Below are positions 24,214 through 31,734 of a stretch of 31,737 bases of DNA, one piece after another. The stretch spans positions 1 through 31,737 of the forward strand of contig CAJMLK010000032.1 of the NCBI GenBank assembly GCA_905214305.1, read 5' to 3'. The position numbers and the translations under genes were made by a program. The notes under the pieces are model-generated. The model saw only the letters and a list, made by a program, of their open reading frames with translations, did no database searches and was not told the origin of the DNA. This DNA is from an uncultured bacterium. Its GTDB lineage: Bacteria; Desulfobacterota; Desulfovibrionia; Desulfovibrionales; Desulfovibrionaceae. Every line of letters starts with the position of its first letter. Within the stretch, counting starts at the first letter, position 1.

Positions 24214-24360
24214 GGAGCAGATTAACTTTGAGAATGCACATTCTCAATGCTTTCAGGACGCCCGCTCCGGCGCTTAACCGCGTGGATAAACTGCGCCTGC
24301 GCCTCCGCGCCGGGCGTCTGCTCCCGCAACCGCCGGAGCAATTTCAAAGAGAAATTGCTC
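24214..24360 (+). repeat. Dispersed intergenic repeat, copy B
   Basis: It begins GGAGCAGATTAACTTTGAG, continues with the 20-base palindrome TTGAGAATGCACATTCTCAA, and ends with a perfect inverted repeat (GAGCAATTTC and GAAATTGCTC, 24336-24360). About 132 bases match copy A (13859-13992). It lies immediately after the peptidase gene stop (24366). Confidence 0.85.
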
Positions 24361-24365
24361 AATAT

Positions 24366-25643
24366 TCAGCAGTCGGTTTTTTTGCTGATGACGCCCTGTT
24401 CTTCAAGCAGCCGCATGACCGCCGCGCAGCGAAAAATGTCTGCGCCCACGGTTTCCGCTTCTTCAAGCAGGCTCATGCTTCCATCAGCGTAGGCCAGCAG
24501 GTCCATCATGAGGTCTACCTGCTCGGTACAGGAATAGCGCGTGCTCAGCGTGGGGTAGAGTCCGCGCTTGCCCAGTTGCGGTTCGCACAGTACCCGGCAT
24601 TGATAGATAACGTCTTCTTCAAGCGTTTCAAGTATCTTGCGCATGATCTCAAAGCCGCCCTGAAGCCCTTTTTCCGTGACCAGCGAGCAGTCGTCGAGGG
24701 ATGTGTGGTACTCGGGAAAAACGTGGTACTTGGTGCGCATGACGCTGCACAGCGGCAGGTCGATGCCGGGCGCGCAATACTGGCGTTCATCGCTGCCCCT
24801 GTCATGAAAGGTGTAGCGCACGAAGTCCGGGGCAAAGTGCCGCAAGACGTGCAGGGCCACCCTGTCGGCCAGGGTGTTTCCCTTGCGGCTGGGCACGTAG
24901 GAATAGGCGCGGTCATCGCCAAGGCAGGTCAGGTTGAAGCCTGCGACCACCCGCTGGCGCAGCCGCTGGTAGTTTTTGCTCAGATAGGTAATGGCCCCGA
25001 TGGTTTCCGGCACAAAAACAATGCGGTAGGTGTAGCGGCGCGGCGCGCTTTGCAGCCAGTGGGCCAGCGCGGTAGCCACCACAGGGCCGGAAAGCTCGTT
25101 GTTTGCCATGGAAGGGTGGCATACGTAGGTGGACAGAAAGATTTCTTTTTCACTCTGCCCCGGCAGCACCAGCTCGCCATAGGAAAGATGCCCAGGCTCC
25201 AGGGTTGCCCGTATGACCGCATGGTACGTGCCCGGCTTGAGCTTCTGGCGCACGCTGTGCTTGAGACAGAAGCCCCAGCGTCTGGCGTAGTAGGACGTAA
25301 CGTAGGGTATGGCTTCGGGCAGGTCCGGCCGGGAGTGCAGGTGCTCCTGCAGGTCATCCAGCGACAGATGGATGTCCACAGGTTCGGAATAGCCGACAAC
25401 GTGCAGGTTGCAGTGGGCAAAGTCCGCAATGACTTCGCCATCTGGCCCGGTGAGCCGCGCCTCGGCAATATTCCACTCGTCCGGCACGGTCCAGTCGAAA
25501 ACCGGAGTACCGGACGGCACTTCATGCAGTTGCAGGTCGGGCAGCTCTTCCTTGAGTATGGATAGAGTCTGCCGGACGCCGTTGCCCGTAATGCTGCGGC
25601 ATATGGGAAAAAGCCGCTGAAGAAAACTGTGCAGATTTGGCAT
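24366..25643 (-). CDS. DUF4910/DUF2172-type aminopeptidase-like protein with C-terminal winged helix
   Basis: This 425-residue protein matches the M28-like zinc-peptidase family (COG4310 type) often found in polysaccharide gene clusters. Candidate metal and catalytic residues are H176 in CHPSMANNELSG, E213 in PETIG, D285/E286 in GSDERQY and H313 in YHTSLDD. The usual ANDNLSG Asp is Asn here, a variant that may also exist in the family. Residues 380-425 look like a winged helix (DIFRCAAVMRLLEEQGVISKK). The start at 25643 has AGGGA 7 bases upstream. Unusually, it stands alone with no sugar genes nearby. Its substrate is unknown. Confidence 0.85.
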   Translation of the reverse strand: MPNLHSFLQRLFPICRSITGNGVRQTLSILKEELPDLQLHEVPSGTPVFDWTVPDEWNIAEARLTGPDGEVIADFAHCNLHVVGYSEPVDIHLSLDDLQEHLHSRPDLPEAIPYVTSYYARRWGFCLKHSVRQKLKPGTYHAVIRATLEPGHLSYGELVLPGQSEKEIFLSTYVCHPSMANNELSGPVVATALAHWLQSAPRRYTYRIVFVPETIGAITYLSKNYQRLRQRVVAGFNLTCLGDDRAYSYVPSRKGNTLADRVALHVLRHFAPDFVRYTFHDRGSDERQYCAPGIDLPLCSVMRTKYHVFPEYHTSLDDCSLVTEKGLQGGFEIMRKILETLEEDVIYQCRVLCEPQLGKRGLYPTLSTRYSCTEQVDLMMDLLAYADGSMSLLEEAETVGADIFRCAAVMRLLEEQGVISKKTDC

Positions 25644-26062
25644 GGGAAAGTCCCTGTGCGCCCCTTGCCCGCCCAAAATGGCCGGACGTGAAAGATACGG
25701 AAAGAAGAACAGCCTTTACGGCCGACATGAACTGGAATGGCACTAACGGCATCTCCCCTCCTGCACAGGTGGCGGCTGTATTTGCCGCCGTGGCGCGGCG
25801 TTGGCCCCCGTCCGGAACCTTTCTCGCGCGCTTTTCCGCATAATGGCTTCCGCAAGGCTGCGTCTGTTGCGGGCAGGCTTGCGGCCCGCACCGACAGATC
25901 ACGCTCTGGAATCCGGCGGGCGGGAACAGAGGCTCCCGCGCTCGCGTATCTTCCTGTCATAAAGGACTATACGGGGCATACGGAAGCAAAAAGGACGACT
26001 CTTGTCCAGCACTGTTTGCGGCTGCAATCCGGCTGAGACAAAGATTTTTTATACCGGAGAGT

Positions 26063-26090
26063 TTTATAAGGATAATTTTTTTATTAGCAA
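26063..26090 (-). promoter_or_regulatory. Possible promoter for the peptidase gene
   Basis: On the minus strand TTGCTA (26090-26085), a 16-base spacer and TATAAA (26068-26063) lie in an AT-rich island. The gene start is about 420 bases downstream, so the leader would be long. Confidence 0.4.
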
Positions 26091-26121
26091 GGGCATGGAA
26101 GGCTTTTTTCGGGCAGATGGA

Positions 26122-26151
26122 AACAAAAAAGCGGCGGGAATGTCCCGCCGC
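26122..26151 (-). terminator. Intrinsic terminator downstream of cheV
   Basis: GCGGCGGGA and TCCCGCCGC form a perfect 9-bp stem with a 3-base loop, followed on the minus strand by TTTTTTGTTT. It lies 164 bases after the cheV stop. Confidence 0.85.
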
Positions 26152-26243
26152 GAAACGCTGGTGAAAGAGCAGATAGTGTTTTTTGTTTTTGCCCGCCGGG
26201 CATCCCGGCCAAACGCTCCCGGCACGGCGCGCCCGTCCATTGT

Positions 26244-26270
26244 GCCGGGCCTGACATGCGCAGGCCCGGC
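26244..26270. other. Perfect 10-bp hairpin after cheV
   Basis: GCCGGGCCTG and CAGGCCCGGC flank a 7-base loop, 45 bases after the cheV stop on the minus strand. There is no U-tract, so it is probably an mRNA-end structure. Confidence 0.55.
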
Positions 26271-26314
26271 GCGGTGCTTTTGGGCAATAACGCCGCCATT
26301 GACTGGCGCGTCAG

Positions 26315-27283
26315 TCAGCTTTTGTCTGCGGCAGCGTTGCGCTGCTCCCAGGCCACGGTAATAAGCTCATACAGCTTTTTGGAAAGCGCCTTGAGGTCCG
26401 GCTTGGTGTATTGGGCATCCGCCCCAACCAGAGTGCATTTTCTGGCAAGGCTGTCATTGATCATGGATGAAAATATGGCCACAGGCAGCTTTTTGAGCAC
26501 CGGGTCTTCCTTGATGCGCTTGCACAGGGCAAGACCATCCATGGCGGGCATTTCAATGTCGGTGATAATGCCCTGCAAAAAGTCCGAAATGGGCCTGTTT
26601 TCCGCTTCGCAGCGGTTGCGCAGCATGTGCAGATAGTCCCAGGCTTCCTGCCCGTTGACGCGCTGCTCCACAGTAAAGCGCCCTTCCTTGTTGAGCAGGT
26701 CAAGCAGCAGGCTGCGTATGCTGCTGGAGTCGTCCACATGCAGGATCTTGAAGGTCTTGCCGTCAGGGGCGGCCATGTCCGACGCGTCAAAACGCAGGGC
26801 CATGGCGGGGTGCAGTTCTGCCACGATGGCTTCCAGGTCCAGCAGAAAAATCACGCGCTCTTCAAGGCGCACCACACCGGTTACGGAACTGCGGCTCATA
26901 TTCTGCAAAAACTGGCCCGGGGCTTCCACATCTGTCCAGCTCAGCCGGTAGATGCGGTTGACGCCGGAAACCAGAAAGCCCGTACACACCCCGTTGAATT
27001 CCGTTACGATGACCTTGGCGTCTTCATTGGTGATGGGGGCATTGCCCAGAAAACAGGCCATGTCGATAAGCGGCACGATGCGGCCGTTGCGGTGCAGAAA
27101 CGCTCCAAGCAAGGCTTTGTGGCGCATTTCCGGCATGGCTGTGACCGGCTGGCGCCGGCCGATTTCAACCACCTTTGCCACGTTAAGCCCGTAATGAGCC
27201 TCGTAGCCGTCCTGATTGACATAGAACTCGACTATTTCAAGCTCATTCGTGCCGGTTTCAAGCAATATGTTGGTCTGCGCCAT
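26315..27283 (-). CDS. cheV: Chemotaxis coupling protein CheV
   Basis: This 322-residue protein joins a CheW-like coupling domain (about 15-160) to a response-regulator receiver (about 178-310). Receiver residues are D184/D185 (HVDDSSSIR), the phosphorylation site D242 (TDIEMPAMDG), S272 (AIFSSM) and K294 (YTKPDL). It links chemoreceptors to CheA and adjusts signalling through phosphorylation. GGAGT precedes the ATG at 27283. A sigma-28-like promoter lies about 85 bases upstream, which fits expression with the flagellar and chemotaxis regulon. It is an orphan cheV, with no cheA or cheW nearby. Confidence 0.95.
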   Translation of the reverse strand: MAQTNILLETGTNELEIVEFYVNQDGYEAHYGLNVAKVVEIGRRQPVTAMPEMRHKALLGAFLHRNGRIVPLIDMACFLGNAPITNEDAKVIVTEFNGVCTGFLVSGVNRIYRLSWTDVEAPGQFLQNMSRSSVTGVVRLEERVIFLLDLEAIVAELHPAMALRFDASDMAAPDGKTFKILHVDDSSSIRSLLLDLLNKEGRFTVEQRVNGQEAWDYLHMLRNRCEAENRPISDFLQGIITDIEMPAMDGLALCKRIKEDPVLKKLPVAIFSSMINDSLARKCTLVGADAQYTKPDLKALSKKLYELITVAWEQRNAAADKS

Positions 27284-27368
27284 GAAAGGTACTCCATTGG
27301 GCGGGCGGGCCGCCGTGAGATGCCGCATGCCGGAGCTTCGGACCGAAACTCTCTCCATTGTACACAAC

Positions 27369-27396
27369 TTATCGGTCAGGATAAAAAAAGTATTTA
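27369..27396 (-). promoter_or_regulatory. Sigma-28 (FliA)-like promoter of cheV
   Basis: On the minus strand TAAA (27396-27393), 16 bases, then ACCGATAA (27376-27369). The sigma-28 consensus is TAAA, 15 bases, GCCGATAA. It is about 85 bases before the cheV start, and the gene's role fits this sigma factor. Confidence 0.6.
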
Positions 27397-27543
27397 GAGC
27401 ATTTTAACTTTGAAAAAGTGCAAATGCTCCAATGCTGCACAAAAGCGCAACGCGCCACAGCGTGGCGTGGATTCGGCCGAAAATCGCATTTCCGGCTCAA
27501 TGAAAACCTTGAAATATTGAGCATTTCAAAGTGAATCTGCCCT
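27395..27543 (+). repeat. Dispersed intergenic repeat, diverged copy D
   Basis: It starts AGAGCATTTTAACTTTGAAA, close to the start of copy B, and ends GAGCATTTCAAAGTGAATCT. The interior is only weakly similar to copies A and B. Length (about 149) matches them. Its first bases adjoin the cheV promoter. Confidence 0.6.
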
Positions 27544-27568
27544 GGAGTAATGCGGCGTTCTATCTGTC

Positions 27569-27597
27569 TAGAGCGGATTGACAATAAAAATGTTTCG
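27569..27597 (+). repeat. Possible fragment of the dispersed repeat family
   Basis: GAGCGGATTGACAATAAAAATG resembles the repeat start GAGCAGATTAACTTTGAGAATG but is short. Confidence 0.3.
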
Positions 27598-27696
27598 GTG
27601 GCTGCCTGCACATGTGGCCGCCTCCGCGGGGCTGATTCAGGTCGCGCGGGGCGGACTTTGATCGGCGCGGGGGGGGGCCGGGTTCCGGTGCGGGCC

Positions 27697-27784
27697 GTGC
27701 GCATGGCCGTGCGCATGGCTGGGCGCATGGCTGGGCGCATGGCCGGACAGGACCGGACAGGGCCGGGCAGAACCGGGCAGGCTG
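27697..27784. repeat. Two adjoining tandem arrays, 12-bp and 10-bp units
   Basis: Four 12-bp units of the type GTGCGCATGGCC/GGGCGCATGGCT run from 27697 to 27744. Four 10-bp units of the type GGACAGGGCC/GGGCAGAACC follow directly from 27745 to 27784. Confidence 0.9.
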
Positions 27785-27860
27785 CGGTCTGGCCTGTCGC
27801 CTCAGGGCGTCGCGGCTCAAGGCGGCAATGCCATGACATGCCCCTGCTGCGCGCCGCAAT

Positions 27861-27898
27861 TCTTTGAGAACGTAGATTCTCAAAAATAGAATGCTCTG
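27861..27898. repeat. Palindromic fragment of the dispersed repeat family
   Basis: TTTGAGAA and TTCTCAAA (27863-27884) form a perfect 8-bp inverted repeat with a 6-base loop, then AATGCTC follows, as in the repeat's 5' end. Confidence 0.5.
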
Positions 27899-28145
27899 TA
27901 AGAAAAAATGTCCTGCCATGACCATGCCGCAGTTTTGCGGAAAGTAAAAGCGCCGTTTTGCCGTGCCCGCAAAAAATATCGCAATGCGGACAGTCGGCGT
28001 CCTCTGGCGGGGCCAGTGCCGGGCCCTGGTGCTTGCGAGGGGCAGCGGGGCTGCGGGCATGAATTTATGGCGATGCGCCGGACGGCCCTTGCAGCGTGCT
28101 CTTGCCGCAAAGGCCGCCCGGACGGTCTGAGTTCTTCAGTGGCCC

Positions 28146-29066
28146 TCAGCCTTGGGCCATATCGGTAAACAGCCGGGTGGACATGTAGCGTTCGCCCGTA
28201 TCGCAGGCAAACGTCACGATGTTCCTGTCTTTCATGTCCGGGCGTGCCGCCACCTGCAAGGCCGCGCGTACGTTGGCCCCGGTGGATATACCCGCCACAA
28301 TGCCCTGCCGCATGAGCAGGCGCGCCGTGTCCAGAGCCTCTTCACCGTCGGCCAGCAGGACTTCGTCCAGCAGCGAACGGTCGAGAATGTCGGGAATAAA
28401 GCCCGCGCCGATACCCTGAATAAGGTGCGGGGATGCCTTGCCCCCGGAAATGACCGGGGAGGCGGCAGGCTCGACGGCAATGACCCTGAAGCCGGGAATG
28501 CGCTCCTTGAGAAAGCGCCCCGCGCCCGTAATGGATGAGCCGGAGCCGACGCCAGCCACCAGCACGTCCATTTTGCCGACGCTGTCGCTGTATATTTCCG
28601 GGCCGGTGGTTTTGTAATGGGCCTGCACAGCTTCGGGATTGGTGAACTGGCCGGGGATAAAGCCGCCCTGTTCCTCGGCCATGCGGCGGGCTTCTTCCAC
28701 GGCGCCGGTCATGCCTCTGGCGGCGGGGGTGAGCACCAGTTCAGCGCCAAGGCCCTTGAGCAGGTTGCGCCTTTCAAGGCTCATGGATTCCGGCATGGCA
28801 AGCACGCAGCGCAGGCCGCGCACGGCCGAAACCAGAGCAATGCCGATGCCCATGTTGCCGCTGGTGGCTTCTACCACCAGACCGCCCGGCTCAAGTTCGC
28901 CCCACTGAAGGGCGTTTTCAATGAGGTGAAACGCCACGCGGTCTTTGATGGACCCGCCGGGGTTGCGGTTTTCAAGCTTGAGCCAGACCGTGCCGGGCAA
29001 GTTTTGCGAAAGATCAAGGCGCAGCATGGGCGTATTGCCGATGGCCTGAAGAATATTGGTGAGCAT
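28146..29066 (-). CDS. cysK: Cysteine synthase family protein (O-acetylserine sulfhydrylase-like)
   Basis: This 306-residue PLP enzyme makes cysteine from an activated serine and sulfide. PLP-lysine K41 lies in NPGGSIKDR, the substrate loop is EATSGNMGIG (67-75) and GIGAGFIP closes the active site. Two spots differ from standard CysK: the substrate loop has Met where TSGNTG is usual, and the phosphate-binding loop reads GVGSGSSITG instead of GTGGT. These changes may affect which activated serine is used, so O-acetylserine is assumed, not shown. GAGGTG precedes the ATG. It is divergent from the secreted NTF2-like gene. Confidence 0.88.
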   Translation of the reverse strand: MLTNILQAIGNTPMLRLDLSQNLPGTVWLKLENRNPGGSIKDRVAFHLIENALQWGELEPGGLVVEATSGNMGIGIALVSAVRGLRCVLAMPESMSLERRNLLKGLGAELVLTPAARGMTGAVEEARRMAEEQGGFIPGQFTNPEAVQAHYKTTGPEIYSDSVGKMDVLVAGVGSGSSITGAGRFLKERIPGFRVIAVEPAASPVISGGKASPHLIQGIGAGFIPDILDRSLLDEVLLADGEEALDTARLLMRQGIVAGISTGANVRAALQVAARPDMKDRNIVTFACDTGERYMSTRLFTDMAQG

Positions 29067-29200
29067 GACGCGAACACCTCGTACTGTGGTGGAGAAGTAG
29101 CCGAAAAATCTGGGGGCGGCAGGGGAAGCTTTACAATGAACGCATTTTGCTTAACAGTTGGAAGAACAGAATAGAGGAAAGCGCGTCAGTTGGCAAACTG

Positions 29201-29220
29201 GCCGCCGGAACCACGGCGGC
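29201..29220 (+). promoter_or_regulatory. Leader hairpin upstream of the NTF2-like gene
   Basis: GCCGCCG and CGGCGGC form a perfect 7-bp stem with a 6-base loop, 67 bases before the start codon in the divergent region with cysK. Role unknown. Confidence 0.35.
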
Positions 29221-29286
29221 AAAATCCACGGCGACGCGCCGGACTGCCGCCGCACTGACGGCCCAGCATAACGACGGAGGACCCCA

Positions 29287-29748
29287 ATGAAACTTCTGAA
29301 AGCGGTATCGCTTATCTGCGCTCTGGTCTTTTGCCTTTCCGCCGGTACGGCACAGGCCAAGGCCGACAGCGTGGCCCTGTATACCGAAGCGGTCATGACG
29401 GGAGACGTCCCGGCCCTTGAGACCCTGCTGGCTCCCAATTACTGGCATATCGCCGCCAACGGGCATATCGAGGACAAGGAACATTTTATCCAGTCCATAA
29501 AAAACAAGGAACTGGTGGTCGACCGCCTGACCATCCTTAATGCGCGCACCGCGCTTATCGGCGGCGCAACGCTCGTGACGGGCAACGGCTACTTCAAGGG
29601 TACGGCCGTGCCTGCCCAGCCCGAGGGGCTTATGCGCTTTACTCTGGTGCTGGTGAAAAACCAGGGCCGTGAGCAGGTGGTACTGTTCCAGGCCACGCCT
29701 GTGATCTCAAGCGAAGAATGCAAGGACGGCAACTGCAAAATCCAGTAG
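29287..29748 (+). CDS. Secreted SnoaL/NTF2-like (DUF4440-type) protein
   Basis: This 153-residue protein has a clear Sec signal peptide (residues 1-24, cut after AQA) and a body with the NTF2-like pattern: ALYTEAVMTGDVPALETLL, then YWHIAANGHIEDKEHFIQSI. Such domains bind small molecules or act as small enzymes; the specific role is unknown. It ends with a Cys pair (EECKDGNCK) that could form a disulfide in the periplasm. GGAGG lies 6 bases before the ATG, and a strong terminator follows. Confidence 0.85.
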   Translation: MKLLKAVSLICALVFCLSAGTAQAKADSVALYTEAVMTGDVPALETLLAPNYWHIAANGHIEDKEHFIQSIKNKELVVDRLTILNARTALIGGATLVTGNGYFKGTAVPAQPEGLMRFTLVLVKNQGREQVVLFQATPVISSEECKDGNCKIQ

Positions 29749-29831
29749 TTTGCGAAAACGCCGATTCTGAATCAATGCCCCGGCCTGCGGCGTCAGACTG
29801 ATAGCAGGCGCCGCCCGGCGGCAACAGACAG

Positions 29832-29879
29832 ACGTCCGGCTTTTCCTGCGTTAGTGCGGGAAAAGCCGGACGTTTTTTT
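29832..29879 (+). terminator. Strong intrinsic terminator of the NTF2-like gene
   Basis: ACGTCCGGCTTTTCC pairs perfectly over 15 bp with GGAAAAGCCGGACGT around a 12-base loop, followed by a run of seven T. The A/T content allows partial use on the other strand. Confidence 0.92.
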
Positions 29880-29930
29880 ATGGTCGGCGGGCCTGATGGA
29901 TCAGGCCCGTGAACCCTGTTGCCGAGTGCC

Positions 29931-29968
29931 GGAGCAGATCAGCTTTGAAAACAGGCATTTTCAACCTT
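29931..29968 (+). repeat. Fragment of the dispersed repeat family
   Basis: GGAGCAGATCAGCTTTGAAA then CATTTTCAA matches the 5' end of copy B (GGAGCAGATTAACTTTGAG, CATTCTCAA). The rest of the element is absent. Confidence 0.6.
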
Positions 29969-30053
29969 GCCATTCCACCGAAAAATGCTGTTTTCGGCAG
30001 AAGCTGCACCGCATTGCGGCACGGCGGATATCAATCCTGTGCCGCCGCAGGGC

Positions 30054-31457
30054 CTATGGCCGCGCAGCCTTGTGGCAAAGCTCGTAAAAGCCTTCGGCCA
30101 GTGTGGGATGGGCGTGGATGGTGTGCGCCACGTCTTCAACGCTGGCTCCCATGCGTATGGCCAGCCCGGCCTCGGCAATGAGGTCCGTGGCGTGCGGCCC
30201 GCAAAGGTGCGCGCCAAGAATGGTGTTGTTTTCAGCATGGGCCACCAGCTTGAACACCCCGGCGATTTCACCCATGGCATGGGCCTTGCCAAGCTCTCGC
30301 ACCTGCAAAAGCGTGCAACGTACGGGCAGTCCGGCGGCCAGAGCCTGTTCTTCAGAAAGGCCCACGCAACCGATTTCCGGCGTGGTAAAAATGGCCGAGG
30401 GCACAACGCTGTAGTCGCAGGGGGTGGGGGCATCAAGGTGTGCCACCACATGCTCGGCCTCGGCAGAGGCCATGTGGGCCAGCATGATCTTTTCAGGCCC
30501 AAGAACGTCGCCTATGGCAAAGACGCCGGGCACAGAGGTTTGCAGGCAGTCGTCCACCTGAATCCAGCCGCGCGGGCTTACGGTAATGCCCGCTTCATCA
30601 AGGCCAAGCCCTTCGGTGTTGGGCACGCGGCCCACGGTCACAAAAACCGACTCCACGTCAAGCATGGCCGGTTCAACAGGGGCATCATCCTTGGGCCGCG
30701 ACGGGCTTACGGCAAGCTTTGCCATGCCCTGTTCCACAGTGGCGGAACTTACGGTTTTGCCAAGTTCAACGCGGATGCCCGCCTTTTTCATCTCGCGCAG
30801 CAGCAGCTTGCTCATTTCGCCATCCACCGACGGGATGGGCAGCAGGCGGTCCTGCCCCTCAATAACGGTGACCTGTGCGCCGAACGAGCGGAAGATGCAG
30901 GCCATTTCGCAGCCGATAACGCCGCCGCCCACAATGGCGATGCTGGCGGGCACGCGGTCCAGGGCAAGGGCATCGTCGCTGTTGAGGATGTGCCTGTGGT
31001 CGGCAGGCAGGGAGGGCAGATTCAGGGGGCGGGAGCCGGTGGCGATAATCACATTGTCGCCTTCCACAAGAACAGTGCCTTCCTGCGTGCTCACGGCCAC
31101 TTCTCTGGCGCTGATGACCCTGCCGCGGCCGCGCACAAGAGTGATCTTGAGGCTGGCGCAGGTTTTTTCAAGGCCGGTGGTCAAAAGACCGATGACATTC
31201 TTTTTGCGCGCCAGCAGCTCGGGCATGGATATGGCGGCATCAGCGTTGCCGGTGATGGCGTAGTTGCCCATGTGGCGTATTTTTTCAAGGGCGTCGGCCG
31301 AGCTTTTGAACGTCTTGGTGGGGATGCAGCCCGTGTGCAGGCATGTGCCGCCCACGGCCGCGCTTTCCACAAGCGTTACGCTGTGCCCGGCGCGGGCCGC
31401 CGCAAAGGCCGCCATGTGGCCGCCGGGGCCGCTGCCGATGATGGTCAGTTTTTTCAT
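30054..31457 (-). CDS. lpdA: Dihydrolipoyl dehydrogenase
   Basis: This 467-residue flavoprotein reoxidises dihydrolipoamide with NAD+. It has the FAD motif GSGPGG (8-13), the redox disulfide GGTCLHTGCIPTK (C39, C44), the NAD motif IVGGGVIGCEMA, the second FAD segment FAIGDV, and the C-terminal HAHPTLAEGFYE with the catalytic His-Glu pair. Length is typical. LHTG between the cysteines differs from the common LNVG. GAGG lies 7 bases before the ATG. No lipoyl-protein partner gene is in the window, so whether it serves glycine cleavage or a 2-oxoacid dehydrogenase is unknown. Confidence 0.93.
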   Translation of the reverse strand: MKKLTIIGSGPGGHMAAFAAARAGHSVTLVESAAVGGTCLHTGCIPTKTFKSSADALEKIRHMGNYAITGNADAAISMPELLARKKNVIGLLTTGLEKTCASLKITLVRGRGRVISAREVAVSTQEGTVLVEGDNVIIATGSRPLNLPSLPADHRHILNSDDALALDRVPASIAIVGGGVIGCEMACIFRSFGAQVTVIEGQDRLLPIPSVDGEMSKLLLREMKKAGIRVELGKTVSSATVEQGMAKLAVSPSRPKDDAPVEPAMLDVESVFVTVGRVPNTEGLGLDEAGITVSPRGWIQVDDCLQTSVPGVFAIGDVLGPEKIMLAHMASAEAEHVVAHLDAPTPCDYSVVPSAIFTTPEIGCVGLSEEQALAAGLPVRCTLLQVRELGKAHAMGEIAGVFKLVAHAENNTILGAHLCGPHATDLIAEAGLAIRMGASVEDVAHTIHAHPTLAEGFYELCHKAARP

Positions 31458-31652
31458 CTCGTTACCTCGTGCTGGCTTGCGCAGGTTGTATGAGGCCAGG
31501 GGCCTGACTCTTTTGCCGGAGAACATGTATGGGGGTTCCTGTGGCATAGCATAAGAGGGTGCTTCTGTCGTCAGGTCCTCATGGCCCTTCCGTGGCGCGA
31601 ATTTCAGGGCAATCCGCGCGGGCAGGCAAACGGTATTGACGCTGCCCGCTTT

Positions 31653-31680
31653 GGAGCAGTTTCATGCTGAAAATGCTCTA
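31653..31680. repeat. Palindromic fragment of the dispersed repeat family
   Basis: GGAGCAGTTTCATGCTGAAA then ATGCTC is an inverted repeat (GAGCA with TGCTC, TTTCA with TGAAA) like the ends of copies A and B. It is about 200 bases upstream of lpdA. Confidence 0.5.
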
Positions 31681-31706
31681 GCTGTAGAGTGTCAATACGT
31701 TGTTCA

Positions 31707-31734
31707 CCCTCCTAGCTTCGAAGCTGGAGGTTTT
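31707..31734 (+). terminator. Hairpin with T-run at the window edge
   Basis: CCTCC, T, AGCTTCGAAGCT, GGAGG forms a stem with a perfect central palindrome, followed by TTTTC. It looks like an intrinsic terminator, but no plus-strand gene precedes it. It could instead be the subterminal hairpin of an insertion sequence lying beyond the window. Confidence 0.5.

Larger units (their letters stand above)
24049..24365. other. Convergent intergenic region
   Basis: 317 bases filled mainly by the bidirectional terminator (24161-24213) and repeat copy B (24214-24360). The first 110 bases show nothing recognisable. Confidence 0.7.
25644..26314. other. 671-base intergenic region between cheV and the peptidase gene
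   Basis: It contains the cheV terminator region (26122-26151 and 26244-26270), an AT-rich promoter candidate (26063-26090) and about 400 bases before the peptidase start in which I see no gene. That stretch may be a long 5' leader. Confidence 0.5.
27284..28145. other. 862-base intergenic region between cheV and the cysteine synthase gene
   Basis: It contains the cheV promoter (27369-27396), diverged repeat copy D (27395-27543), two repeat fragments (27569-27597 and 27861-27898) and two adjoining tandem arrays (27697-27784). I see no credible gene; frames across the arrays give Met-Arg-Ala/Gly repeats. Confidence 0.6.
29749..30053. other. Convergent intergenic region
   Basis: 305 bases between the NTF2-like and lpd genes. 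It holds the terminator (29832-29879), a repeat fragment (29931-29968), a small AT hairpin (29978-29997) and a GC hairpin near 30013-30046 that may end lpd transcripts. Confidence 0.6.

Noticed and set aside
27631..27660. GGGGCTGATTC, resembling the 5' end of tmRNA
   Set aside because: The rest of the conserved tmRNA acceptor sequence does not follow and no partner 3' end was found.
27550..27867. Frame with Met-Arg-Ala/Gly repeats
   Set aside because: Produced by the 12-bp tandem array; no start signals and no protein-like remainder.
29967..31493. 508-codon plus-strand open frame
   Set aside because: Antisense to lpdA, whose redox and cofactor motifs are unmistakable.
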